Assembly: GCA_010093485.1 (NCBI GenBank)
Contig: MU001492.1
Location: forward strand, 150,228-214,227
Origin: Karstenula rhodostoma CBS 690.94
Taxonomy: Eukaryota > Ascomycota > Dothideomycetes > Pleosporales > Didymosphaeriaceae
Reading direction: 5' to 3'
Length of the DNA stretch: 64,000 nt
A model generated the notes under the pieces. The model did no database searches and was not told the origin of the DNA. It worked only from the letters and a program-made list of their open reading frames with translations. Positions 22,664 through 33,156 of the stretch are shown here, in pieces (position 1 is the stretch's first letter; every line of letters begins with the position of its first letter). Both the position numbers and the translations under genes were made by a program.

Positions 22664-23969
22664 TTAATAACTCAGGAAGCTGCCAACTCCATACTCGTAG
22701 TTCCCTCCCCCGTTACCACCCAGGCGCCAGCGCTCGACGAAATGATGATGCTTGCCGAGGCTGAAATCGACGTCGTCCCAATGGACCCACAACCCACCTT
22801 CTTTGACAGTCGCTTTGATGCTTGTTGGGAAGTAAACATCATCTCGTATGCTCCGGTCTCGAGCGTACGTGTGCATTTTGATCTCGAGGCTACGAAGGCG
22901 CGGCAACCTCTCCTTCGCCGCGTCGAGAATCTCGTGGAACTTGAGGAGGTGGTACACGAGCTGCATCAGATTTGCCTCGTTGGTATGGCCTAGTTCTTCT
23001 CTTACGTGCACGGTCCGGTCGGGTGTCATGTATACAATGGATGGGTCATGGCTCGAGTCGTTGACAAAAGTGGGCTGACTGTGTGCGGTGTTAGCTGGAA
23101 GGTGATGTGTTTTGGAAGGACCGGATGAAGCACGCACATGTGCTGGAACTGGAATGTTCGCGCTGTATGCTCCCAGTAGATGTCCGAGAAAACGTCGTGA
23201 GGACCGCACCAGCTATCTAAAATGATACGCTCTATGTTGGGACTGAAGACACGACCAACGGTCTCCACAAGATCATCCGCAGATTCGAGTAGTTTCCAAC
23301 GGTCATCATTGAGTCGTTGAAGGTATCCGAGCGAGAGCATGACTGCTTTGTGCTGTATAAAGATGGGTTCTGTGATTTTGGTCCCGGGTTCTAGACGCTG
23401 ACCAAGTTCCATCTCCTGCTCGGTTGGGTCGTCTGCATGCCACATGTGCACGATCGGAATCTGTTCAAGGCAGTACTGGATGGCGTGGGAGCGCGCTTCC
23501 GAACAGACATTGCGCCGAGGCGCAGATCCCCCGTTTCTTTCTCTTCATGGATATAAACTCTTAGAAGTTGACCCTCAGGGCGATCTTTTTGATGTGACAC
23601 TAGCAAGTTATCCCCATGGTTGTAATAGACAAGTGTAGGTCCTCGCCCATGCCTACCGTAGGTACGCATGCCCTCGTTCTTACGCTCCAAGGAATCGTAC
23701 CCGGCGAAGGCCTGCCTGCGACGTTCTTTCCAGGGGGTTTTACGGGGTGGGGGTAAGTCCTCCACAACACTAGAACCATGTTCAGCTCATCCTGGTACGT
23801 CCTTGAGAGTGAATGTAAATTACTGCTTCAGAATTAGCGCGTTGTCCAACACAGAACAGTGACACGGAAGGAAAGTAAGGATACATGCCTGTTGCCATTG
23901 GATAGGAGCAGCCATAGCCCATATCATATCCCGCAGCTCTCGGGGGAGTTGGGCGAACGTTGCCGGCAT
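22664..23969 (-). pseudogene. frameshifted gene for an LPRELR (2EXR-like) protein
   Basis: The start at 23969 reads MPATFAQLPRELRDMIWAMA, a clear 2EXR/F-box-like opening. A short intron of uncertain ends follows (the best donor is GTATCC near 23890). A coding stretch from about 23770 runs in one frame to ETGDLRL. At a run of five C (23528-23532 on the plus strand) the natural frame shifts: NVCSEARSHAIQYCLEQ continues in another frame down to 23138. A normal 59-bp intron (23137-23079; GCTAAC branch point, CACACAG acceptor) then leads to the final exon, ending at 22664. One extra base in the homopolymer would restore the frame, so this is either a young pseudogene or an assembly error. Function unknown. 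Confidence 0.6.
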
Positions 23970-24223
23970 ATCGCAAGCGGAATGGTGGAACCGAGAACGG
24001 TGGGGTCACACCTCGATATGTAGGTATCGGATAGAAAGCTAGCCTATCTAGGCCTAGTGTGGTCTCGTGCGTTTAACACTGGGAAGGCCTCTCACAGTTA
24101 CATGGAAAGAGTGGGAAACTCCCATGGAGGCATAGCAATAGGAGTCAAGTCTCCTCGATTCTGTGCTTAATTGGCCAGCGATGCATGCTACGAAAACTAC
24201 CCAGTAGGCGTTGAATGTATAGT

Positions 24224-25963
24224 CTACAAAACATACGGCTCCGCGCCCTCCCCGAAAAGCAAATGCGGTTTTCGCTTTGCAAGATCCAAGATCGTCTGCG
24301 CGAAGACAGAGTTTGCCCACGCGAACCAGCTCCCTGTTCATCGTTAGCAGATCCCCTTGTAAAAATCTTTGACAGCGACTTACGCGTGTAATCACTCCAG
24401 TTGTTCACATTGATACTCTCATGGATCAATCCATTCCTGCTCACATTCTTCACACTGCCCAGACACTTCATGATCTCGGCGTCGCTCTCGCTCGTCATCG
24501 CCTGCACGAGCACGCTCATCGGCCACGCATGCTGGTACCCGATGTGCGGGCCGCCAATGCCGCTGAAGTCCTGGCCGGTGAGGTAGTACGGGTTGCCCTT
24601 CTTCTGCATGATCATCTTCCTCGTGTTTTGGTAGATATCATTGTTCGAGTCGGTGAAGCCGAGAAGCGGCAGTGCCAGCAGCGAAGGCAAGTTCGCATCG
24701 TCCATGAGAATGGACGACCCGAAGCCGTCCACTTCAAAGGCGAAGACGCGGCCAAACGACTTGTGCTGCACGACGCCGTGCTCCCAGACGCCGTCTTCGA
24801 TTTTTTGGCCCCACTCTTGCGTCTTCTTTGCCAGGTCCTTCTTGCCTGCTTTGCGAAGCAGGACAGCGGTGCGCTTAAGCTCCACGCTGATCATGGCGTT
24901 GGCAGGGATGAAGAAGCCGAGAATCGTAGCGTCATCGCTGGGGCGGAAGGCGCTTCTGACGAGACCAGTGCCGGCCGCGAGGGGGTTGCCGACGCCGCCC
25001 AGGTTCAGCGTCTCGGTTCCGGTGTTAGTCTGGCGCTGGAAGGTGTACTCGTTGCGGAGGAAACCACCCGTTTCTTCGTCGAATGTGGAGACAGATTGGT
25101 TCTCCAAGACGTCCAGAAGTGTCTCGAGCGCGAGCAGGAAGCGTGCGTTGACGAAGTCTGTGGAGCCAGTGTTGTTAAAAAATTGGTTGGCCAAAGAGAG
25201 AAAGTGAGCTAGAGAGTCGAGTTCGTACTTGCATTCGAATACAAACGAAGGCTCGTAAACTGGGTGCACAGTGTCACCGTCGCCCTGGGAGGTGGGACTC
25301 AGGCCGCTCGGAGGTGGCGGTTGGAAGGCATTGCAGTATGGCGATCCAATGACATACTCAGACTGGGTGTTGATTGCGCCCAGGATGAGCTTGCGAATCT
25401 CCTTGTCTTTCTTTGCCAAGGACTGATATTGGGCGAGCTGGTTCGTCGAGTCGCGGAGCCATTCAGCGTTGATGTCGCCTGTCACTATGAAGCTCTGCGG
25501 GCCTTTCCACGCAGCCGGATCCCACGACTTCCTGCTCGGTTTGGGCTTGACTGTGCCATCGGCGTGCCACCGCACTGTTGTATCGAGCGTGTTGGGGAAC
25601 GCGTTCTCAAAAATCCTTGCAAGATCTTTGTCGATCAACTTCTCATTCATGTCCTCTATGACCTTCTCGACGAGCGGCGATTCGAAGGTACGGCAGTACT
25701 TGGAAGGTCTTTGGGAGGGAAGCTCAAGCGGGCCCGAGCTATATGGTGGACTACAAGAGTGAGTCTAGAGGATTCCCGGTTGGGTCAGAGGCTTACTGCT
25801 GGCGCATCGCATAGTTCTTGTAGTCGGGACATGCGGCCTTGTACTTGAGAGGGTCGATGGGTGCTGCGAGTGGCTCCTGGAGCTGGGCGGTGACACCAGC
25901 GCTGGCAGACAACAAGCACAGAGACCATACCCCTACACGCTGGCGGTTCCTTTGCGGCCTCAT
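24224..25963 (-). CDS. secreted GH125 exo-alpha-1,6-mannosidase
   Basis: Predicted extracellular glycoside hydrolase of 547 aa that trims alpha-1,6-mannose from fungal-type mannans or N-glycans. There are three exons: 25963-25797, 25750-24384 and 24333-24224. Introns are 46 and 50 bp with GTAAGY donors and a GCTAACG branch point in the second. The N-terminus has a signal peptide (basic MRPQRNRQRVG, hydrophobic VWSLCLLSASAG, cut around VTA-Q). Family hallmarks are TGDINAEWLRDSTNQLAQY, LDSLAHFLSL, VDGFGSSILMDDANLPSLLALP and GIGGPHIGYQHAWPM. The C-terminal exon carries SWFAWANSVFAQ. It is divergent from CLP1. Confidence 0.9.
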
Positions 25964-26566
25964 TTTGGGTAGCTTGCTCGTGTTTTCGTTGGAAGTGTGG
26001 GGTGCGCGTAGGGAACGAGTATATGTAAGACGCCCGGCGGGAAATGCTTGGGCAGGAATGGCAGGGACGGAAGGAAGACGATCAGCGAGGCAGGAACATT
26101 CGCATTCTCAGGTCACGCTTGGCTGTGCTCCTCTGGCGCATTGAACAGAAGCGTGCAGCGGAGGAAGAGCTGTCCAGTGTCTCGAAGCGCGGCCCCGATA
26201 GCGAGATACCGTCATGGCGGATCGACAACTGTCTTGTTGTTCCGCTGCCTTGAAGCGCGCGTCTAGCATCAACCGCGCGACCCTGCAGTAGCTCTCGTAC
26301 CTCTCAACTTCTGCACAATCCCCTGCATCTACCGCCCAACTCTCCATTGTCTACATCTTCCGCTAACCTGACAGGTTATTACGGCCCGTGTGCACCAATC
26401 CCACATCGTAGCCAAGCAGACAAAGACGCACGCACCTTCAATGCCTGTTGCCTTTTGACTTCCCCGCTGCTCATTGTAATAGCTTCTAGCATAACCTCTA
26501 CCTTGCTCTCACACCTTAGAGCGTGCTATAACACATCCCTCTCAAGAACAACCCCAAAGCACAACC
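25964..26566. promoter_or_regulatory. shared divergent promoter of GH125 and CLP1 genes
   Basis: 603 bp between two start codons. On the GH125 side an ACATATACTC stretch about 60 bp upstream is a possible TATA element. No other site is claimed. Confidence 0.4.
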
Positions 26567-28145
26567 ATGATCGCCCTCCCCGGCCTCAACCTGGGCGCGC
26601 AAGCCCCCGAACCGCTCAACGTCCCCACCACCTCCGCAACCCGCACCCAAGAGCTCTCCGCAAACACCGAATACCGCTTCGAAGTCAGCTTCGCGCGCTC
26701 CCTCACCGTCAAGCTGCTCACGGGCACCGCAGAGTACTTCGGCACTGAGCTCGCCCCTGCCACAACATATACCTTCTCCGGCGCAAAAGGCGCAGTCTTC
26801 ACATGGCACGGCTGCAAGCTCGAGGTCGGCGGCGAAGCAGAGTCGGAATACGTCGCGGAAGAGACGCAGATGATGTCCGCCGCGAACGCGCACTTTGCGC
26901 TTGAAGCATTGCGCGAGCGCGCCCTGCAGACGCGCGACGCCGGGCCTAGGGTCCTCGTTGTCGGCCCCGAAAACGCAGGCAAAACGTCCCTCGTCAAAAC
27001 CCTCACAGCCTACGCCGTCAAGAGCGGCCAGCAGCCCACGGTCGTCAACCTCGACCCGCGGCAGGGCATGCTTTCCGTCCCGGGCTCTTTCACCGCCGCC
27101 GCCTTCTCCTCGATCCTCGACATCGAGGAGGGCTGGGGCAGCTCCCCGATATCCGGACCCTCCCCGACGCCCGTCAAGATGCCGCTGGTGTACCACTATG
27201 GCTTGCGGGATGCGGAGGAGGGCAAGGTGTTCCGACCGCTGGTGACGCGTATGGCGCTGGCGGTGACGAGCCGGCTGGAGGAGGACCCGGCGAGCAAGAC
27301 GGCGGGGTTCATAATCGATACCCCCGGGGCTGTCGCCCAGGGCAGGGCGGGCGTCTACGAGAACATAGAGCATATAATATCCGAGTTTTCTGGTGCGTGT
27401 GATGTGCTTGATCCATCCGTCCATCCGTATATTTCCCTTCTCTTCTGGTCGCCTACAACCACCTATCCTATCGCCCTACCACCCTATATCCCCTCCCACA
27501 CACAGGAAAAGCCTACTAACAACCCCAGTAACAACAATCTTCGTCCTCGGCTCCGAACGCCTCTACTCGGACCTCTCCCGCAAATACTCGTCCCCCAACC
27601 AACCCGACGCCATCCGCACCGTCCGCCTCGACAAATCCGGCGGCTGCGTCGACCGCACCGACGCCTACATGAAGGCCCTCCGCCACGCCCAGATCCGCGC
27701 CTACTTCTTCGGCAACGCCGACGCCGGCCTCGCGCCCCACAGCCAGTCCGCGGGCTTCGACGAGCTGAGCATCTTCCGCGTCGCTGAAGGTACGTTACCC
27801 CGACAAAGTGGCGGGGTTTCTACGTTGTTAACGGGGCTGGCAGGAACGGGCATGGACTTCAATGACGGGGGTGACGCGTACGGCGGCGCGCGCGAAGACG
27901 CCATCTACGAGCGCGTGACGCCGTCTTCGGACATTGTGAATAAGCTGCTGGCCATTACGACGGCGCCGCCTTCGGATGCGCATGCGAGTATTAGAGACGC
28001 CAGTGTGCGGGGGTACATGTATGTGGCGGAGGTGGACGAGGCGAAGAAGAGGGTCAAATTGCTGGCGCCACAGCCGGGGCAGGTGCCGGGTACGGCGGTC
28101 GTGTGTGGGAGTTGGCCGGAGGACGTGCCGAGTTTGGTTGGGTAG
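26567..28145 (+). CDS. clp1: mRNA cleavage and polyadenylation factor CLP1
   Basis: Nuclear subunit of cleavage factor IA, which takes part in pre-mRNA 3'-end formation. The product is 462 aa in three exons: 26567-27392, 27529-27789 and 27844-28145. The N-terminal beta domain is followed by the P-loop GPENAGKTS at residues 133-141. NLDPRQGMLSVPG and GFIIDTPG are the other nucleotide-binding segments of the CLP1/Grc3 polynucleotide kinase-like family. Intron 1 (136 bp, TACTAAC branch point) restores FSVTTIFVLGSERL. Intron 2 is 54 bp, has no in-frame stop and is recognised by its GTACGT donor and GGCAG acceptor; removing it gives VAEGTGMDFND. The CLP1 and IPK2 stop codons converge 99 bp apart. 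Confidence 0.92.
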
Positions 28146-28244
28146 GACGGTGAAGGGGGAAATATATTGGAGGTACGGTACTAGAGGGTATCTGGCGGTC
28201 TATGGACCGACGCAAGCAACCAGAGACGAATGAACAGAACCCGC

Positions 28245-29317
28245 TCACGCCGCCTCCGCAGCATCAAGCTCCTTTTCCGCCTTGTCCAGCAGCTCTTTCA
28301 GGATGGCCGTCGTGCTCCTCATCCCCCGTAGTGCGTTCTCATCAGGCCCCTGTCCAGGCGTCCACGTCGCATGCGCAAAGTCAATCATCTTGACCGCCGC
28401 CAACTGCGGCAGGTCTTCTTCCTCGTCGCCCTCCTCCCCGCCCGCCGGTGCACTCCGCAGCCGCGCCTTCGTCCGCGCATACTCGTCCACATCGCCCTCA
28501 TACACCAGCAAGATACTCGCAGAGTACATCCTGCTCTCCTTATTCTCAAACGCCCTCGTGATATCCTTCACCTCCCCCAGAAAATACGCCAGCACCTCCC
28601 TCGCCCGTTCCAGCTCCTTCCCCTGCCGCCCCTGCCCGTGGATGTAGCTCTCGAACCCCTCGTTGATATCCGCCTCCGCGAACTTCCGCCCGTACATCTT
28701 GTTGTACACCCAGTATCCGCCGTCGGCGTCCGCCTCGACGAACTTCCCGAGCTCCTCCGGCGCCTCAGGCACAGGCTCCCCCTTGTACACGCGCATGCCC
28801 GCAATCCTGAACCCCAGACTCCCCGACGTCGTCTCAGCGCTGACTTTATCCAGCCGCGCGCGCTTCTCAGGCTTCGCGGCGTCGTCCCAGAGCTGCGCGC
28901 CCAGCTTCAGATCCAGCACGTTAGGCTTCTTGAACCCGTGCGTGATGTTCTCCAGCACGATGTGCAGCTCCGTGTCCAGCTTCTTGCCGTGCAGGCGCTC
29001 GACCGCGCCCTCGGCGGTGGTGATGGTGCCGGACTCTTCGGGCGCGGCGGACGGGTCGGCGGAGAGGGACAGCGTGCCCATGAAGGTGGGGAGGTGCGGC
29101 GCGAGGTCTGGGTGCGAGGCTGAGATGGACTCGTAGAAGGCGATTTCGGCGGCGGTGCAGGGCTTCACGACGACCGCGCCTGAGGGGTCGGAGAGCACGC
29201 CGTCGCTGGGTGGTGTTATTTGGGAGGAGGGGTGGGGGGGAGGCGGGGTGCTTACTGGCCTGCTGCGGCGTTGCCGAAGGCTTGGAGGGTGGAGGGATCG
29301 AAGGCCTTTTTGCTCAT
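28245..29317 (-). CDS. inositol polyphosphate multikinase (IPK2/Arg82)
   Basis: Kinase that phosphorylates inositol tris- and tetrakisphosphates, feeding nuclear inositol phosphate signalling. The product is 340 aa in two exons (29317-29256 and 29205-28245). The 50-bp intron joins AAAG to HDGVLSDPSG, matching the conserved GHDG start of this fold. PNVLDLKLG is the PxxxDxKxG inositol-binding motif. GSLGFRIAGMRVY and the C-terminal VKMIDFAHATW supply the SLL/IDFA-type catalytic segments. An acidic insertion (GGEEGDEEED) precedes IDFA, as in yeast Arg82. The gene is head to head with PDX3. Confidence 0.92.
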
Positions 29318-29770
29318 CGTGGAGGATATGTGAGTTGTGTTTGGAGAGAATGTAAGAGCGTTGCTACGGGCGGGAATGTTGCCTAATTGTTGGCGCGTAA
29401 GCTGTTGTGAACCCCGCGTTTCAGGGTCGAGTGAGGCAGGACCCTGGGCTAGTTCTCGACTGACTCGGACCAGTGCATACATCCCACCGTTTGATCGTCT
29501 TTGATCTTCAACCTGTACTCACAAAAAGCTGTTTCGAACACACCTAGATATCCTCCAGACAGGTCCTACCTGTGCTGAGCTTCCAGCTCCATGCAATTGC
29601 CTAGCCATCAACGAACAGTCTAAGTCCTCGATACGCGCTAACTTCCATGACATCACCCCACCTGTTCGCTGAAGAACTTTGTAGAATCTCCCGCCTGTCA
29701 ATGTCACGTCAGCCTCCCAAAGGACCTATAACTCCTCTACCGCAGCCCGAGAACGCCTGCGTCCCTCCCT
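29318..29770. promoter_or_regulatory. shared divergent promoter of IPK2 and PDX3
   Basis: 453 bp between start codons. No TATA-like element stands out. Confidence 0.4.
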
Positions 29771-30568
29771 ATGCTACCGCGCCGCACTCCGCGCTTCATT
29801 GACTCTTTCCGCCGAGCAAGAACCACGACACCACATCTCCACAGTACACCCTCCCACCTTCCACTACGCGCAATGCTCCACTCCGCCGCCCCCTCAAAAC
29901 GCATCTTTGCGCCCACGGGCGGCTCCACCGACCCCGGCCACGCCGTCCAATACCAGCGCGGCGCCCTCTCCCCCTCGGACCTGTCCCCCTCCCCAACAGC
30001 CCAATTCCACACCTGGTTCAACGAAGCCCTCGCCGCCAACGTCTACCAGCCCGAAACCGTGACCCTGTCCACCTGCTCGCTGCCCGACGGCAAGCCCTCG
30101 GCGCGCGTGGTCTTCATGAAAGAGCTCGACGACCGCGGCTTCGTCATCTACACCAACATGGGCACCTCGCGCAAGGCCGCCGACATGGCGAGCAACCCGC
30201 AGGCCGCGCTGACGTTCTGGTGGCGTGAGCTGGAGCGCCAGGTGCGCGTCGAGGGGCGCACCGAGAGGCTTAGCCCTGAGGAGTCGCAGGTGTACTATGA
30301 TACAAGGATTCGGGGGAGCAGGATTGGCGCGTGGGCGAGTCCGCAGAGTCAGGTGCTTGAGGGGAGGGAGGAGTTGGAAAAGAGGGTCGAGGAGGTAGAG
30401 AAGCGGTTCGAGGGGGAGGAGAAGATTCCTGTGCCGGAGTTTTGGGGTGGGGTGAGGGTTGTGCCTGAGGTAGTGGAGTTTTGGCAGGGGAGGGAGAGTA
30501 GGCTTCATGATCGGTTGAGGTATAGGAAGGAGGGGGAGGGGTGGGTGGTGGAGAGGTTGAGTCCATAA
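29771..30568 (+). CDS. pdx3: pyridoxamine 5'-phosphate oxidase (PDX3)
   Basis: FMN enzyme that oxidises pyridoxine and pyridoxamine phosphate to pyridoxal phosphate, the last step of vitamin B6 salvage. Single exon, up to 265 aa. Family motifs are ARVVFMKELDDRGFVIYTN, SRKAADMASNPQAALTFWW, RQVRVEGRTERLS and, near the C-terminus, WQGRESRLHDR. The ATG at 29771 gives a 34-residue extension (MLPRRTPRFIDSFRRAR...) rich in Arg, Ser and Thr with one acidic residue, which could be a mitochondrial presequence. A second in-frame ATG at 29873 would give the usual cytosolic form of 231 aa. Confidence 0.92.
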   Translation: MLPRRTPRFIDSFRRARTTTPHLHSTPSHLPLRAMLHSAAPSKRIFAPTGGSTDPGHAVQYQRGALSPSDLSPSPTAQFHTWFNEALAANVYQPETVTLSTCSLPDGKPSARVVFMKELDDRGFVIYTNMGTSRKAADMASNPQAALTFWWRELERQVRVEGRTERLSPEESQVYYDTRIRGSRIGAWASPQSQVLEGREELEKRVEEVEKRFEGEEKIPVPEFWGGVRVVPEVVEFWQGRESRLHDRLRYRKEGEGWVVERLSP

Positions 30569-30864
30569 GGGAAGGCTAGTTGAAAAGTTCGAACCTGCAG
30601 TTGTATGTGGAGTCATCTACGATGCATAACTTCTGGACGTGTTGATCATAAGGCGCGTGTTGGTGTGATGTTTCGTTGACCCACGATTTTGCTTTGTCAA
30701 CCGATATGACATTAAGGCGCGTCACGTGCACCGACCTTCAAATACACCAAACTCGCCCGCTTCAAATGACATCGAAGTCCCCCATCATACCAGAATCACC
30801 TTCAAACTATCGATTGTCGACTCTTCACGCGCTTTTGCACACCTTCAAACTACAATCCTACAAG

Positions 30865-31554
30865 ATGTGTCCACCCGAGGCCCTCACCTCCCTCACACCC
30901 TCCTCTATCTCCCCACCCTCCCTCACCTCCATAATCCCCGACACCGAGCTCAGTCAGTCAGCCTACTCGCACGCCGCCTCCCTCCTACATCCCTCTATCC
31001 TCAACCACAGCATCCGCCTCTACCTCTACACCAAAACCCTCGCAGCAGCAAAAACCTCAATCTACTACACCAACCCCGCGAAACACGACCAGCTCTTCGT
31101 CGCCTGCCTGTTCCACGACATCGGCACCACGGAGACGTACAACGGGCCTCAACGTTTCGAGGTCGAAGCCGCTGATGCCGCCGTCGCGCATCTCTCCAAG
31201 TTCGGGGTGAGTGGAGAAGACAAGATGCAGGTGTGGTATACGATTGCGCTGCATACGTCTAAGGGGATTGTGCATCGCATGGGCGAGCTGCCTGCGCTTA
31301 TGAGACGGGCGCTGGATGTCGAGTTTAGCGTTGCGGATTGGAAACATGTGGAGGGTATTGATGATGTGGTCGGGTTCAAAGCGAGGTTGGAAGAAGGGTA
31401 TCCCAGATTGGACATTGAAAAGGTTTTGGGAGATGCGGTTGCACTGCAGGCGGTTCAGAGGCCGGGAAAAGCGCCGAGTGCGACGTGGCCGGGGAGCTTG
31501 TATCGGGCGTATTTGGAGGACCCGGATTGGAAGGGCGTGAATAAGGGATTCTGA
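30865..31554 (+). CDS. HD-domain protein, cyanamide hydratase-like
   Basis: Predicted metal-binding HD hydrolase of about 229 aa in one exon. NHSIRLYLYTK and CLFHDIGTTETY supply the H...HD metal ligands, and VWYTIALHTSKGI the later His. This arrangement matches the cyanamide hydratase/urea hydro-lyase branch of fungal HD proteins, which hydrate cyanamide to urea; related proteins have unknown substrates. The start at 30865 is chosen because the fold begins nearby. In-frame ATGs at 30766 and 30706 would add 33 or 53 residues of low-complexity sequence. The gene converges on the Hikeshi gene with 140 bp between stops. Confidence 0.8.
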   Translation: MCPPEALTSLTPSSISPPSLTSIIPDTELSQSAYSHAASLLHPSILNHSIRLYLYTKTLAAAKTSIYYTNPAKHDQLFVACLFHDIGTTETYNGPQRFEVEAADAAVAHLSKFGVSGEDKMQVWYTIALHTSKGIVHRMGELPALMRRALDVEFSVADWKHVEGIDDVVGFKARLEEGYPRLDIEKVLGDAVALQAVQRPGKAPSATWPGSLYRAYLEDPDWKGVNKGF

Positions 31555-31694
31555 GAGTGTAGTAGGCTGTCGAAATAATAGAGCCGTTCAAGAATCCTTT
31601 GCGCTTCGAGCTCAACCCTTCGTGGTTTTTGCTTCTTACACCGCCGGCGGACGATGTGCATCTTCTCCAAAAAGATCCACGCGCAGGTAGACAT

Positions 31695-32324
31695 TTAGCC
31701 ACCATCGCTTCTTTCCAAAAAGCTTGGGTCGTGCTCAATCTTGTTCTCAAACTTCGTCCACCACGCCTGGAAAGCCTTCAACGGCACCGTGTCCCCACTG
31801 CCCCAGCTCGTGAGGAAGTCGTAGCAGTTTTTGATGATGCGCTGCGCCAGCACCTTCGTCGTGACGGGATTCTGCCGTAGAACCATCTCGGTGCCCGCAT
31901 TCAGGTTGACAGAAGCTTGCGCCTTCGTCTGTTCAAGGTTCGCGGCAACCTGCATTGCAGGCTCCACCGAGATGCCAAGGGCCAGTGGAGGCACCGCAGA
32001 GCCATTCAGAGGTACTGCTCCATCAACCATGGCATCCTCGTCGCCTACACCTCCACCTGCCGGGCCGCCGGCTTTGTTGTTGACCTTGAATATAGCGCTC
32101 GGTTTCTCGTTCGCGATCGCGCCTAGAAGCTTGAACTCGGACGTGTTGGGCAGTTGCGCGTACACTGCAGCGGCCGTGCCATCGGGTAACGTCGTTCCTG
32201 GGAGGAGAAACACCACGATGTGCGAAAACGAGGGTACCGAGGGGATTTGAAAGGCGAATTGGGTCTCGGAGACAGCTTGCGCGTCGGCGAGGACCGGGCG
32301 GCCCGAGACGATGACGCCGAACAT
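31695..32324 (-). CDS. Hikeshi/OPI10 family protein
   Basis: Single exon, 209 aa. MFGVIVSGRPV, FSHIVVFLLPGTTLPDG and IFKVNN form the conserved N-terminal domain. The C-terminal NCYDFLTSW and PLKAFQAWWTKFENKI are the family's terminal helices. In animals Hikeshi imports Hsp70 into the nucleus during heat stress; the yeast member OPI10 was found through inositol phenotypes. A Gly-rich acidic insertion (GGPAGGGVGDEDA) sits in the middle. The ATG at 32324 is the natural family start. Confidence 0.9.
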   Translation of the reverse strand: MFGVIVSGRPVLADAQAVSETQFAFQIPSVPSFSHIVVFLLPGTTLPDGTAAAVYAQLPNTSEFKLLGAIANEKPSAIFKVNNKAGGPAGGGVGDEDAMVDGAVPLNGSAVPPLALGISVEPAMQVAANLEQTKAQASVNLNAGTEMVLRQNPVTTKVLAQRIIKNCYDFLTSWGSGDTVPLKAFQAWWTKFENKIEHDPSFLERSDGG

Positions 32325-33156
32325 TGCTTGGGCTATCAACCAGAAATTAGTGCAGAGAGTGAGTGCGTGTGTAATCAGTTTACTGCCGTCTTCATCGCGA
32401 GGTTTTGTGGGAAGTTTATGGGTCGATCTGCAAAAGTTCGAGGGCTTTCCCGCGGTTTCCCTTCGCTTCTGCGTCATAGCGTATACCCCACCTGCTCTCC
32501 TCCTCCAGACCCCTGCCAGCACCAATACATCTTCGTTAACAACATTAGGACAAAGAGGTGTAGTATCATTATCCATTTCCTGATTGTCCTTACAGCCTGA
32601 ACAGCCAAGGAGTATCACGTCTCGTTTTCGATAGAGGGGCCGAGTCGCATAACCAATCACACTCATCCTACAGGGTCACCACGAATAATTGAACGATCAT
32701 CCCGACCCAGGTAACCGTGCATCAGAATATATGTCCTCATCAGAAGAAGCCTTCTATTTCGGTGCAACTAGCGGGTACACAGAGTGCATACCAATACGCA
32801 ATCCTTGAACATGCAGCACGTGCATTGTTGACGCACATCTTCCATTCCTCAACTCAAGGCCAATCACTGATCACGGACGATTGCACAGAGCCAGTCAAGT
32901 GCCCCCTGAAATCGCTGAAAACACTTCGCCAGGGGGTTGTCTGGTGAAACTAGTCATAATAGCTTGGTACACGCGCCGGCCTGCGGTCACCACATGGACT
33001 GAAGAATGCCACCCGTTGTCGCCTGTCAACGCTCAAACCATCTAGGGCAGCGACTTCCTAACGTTGTTAGAGACAAAGCTGTGGGATAAAAGGTCAAGTC
33101 TGGGAGCATTGAGTGAACAATTTACTGTGGACTTGTCATGTCTATGGTTCGAAATA
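32325..33156. other. intergenic region between divergent genes
   Basis: About 830 bp between Hikeshi and the secreted PAN-like protein. No supported gene; it should hold both promoters. Confidence 0.4.

Noticed and set aside
24421..25212. 263-aa plus-strand open frame
   Set aside because: Antisense shadow of the GH125 coding sequence; no motifs of its own.
26516..27424. 302-aa minus-strand open frame
   Set aside because: Antisense shadow of CLP1 exon 1 in GC-rich codons.
28371..29123. 250-aa plus-strand open frame rich in Leu/Arg
   Set aside because: Antisense shadow of the inositol polyphosphate kinase gene.
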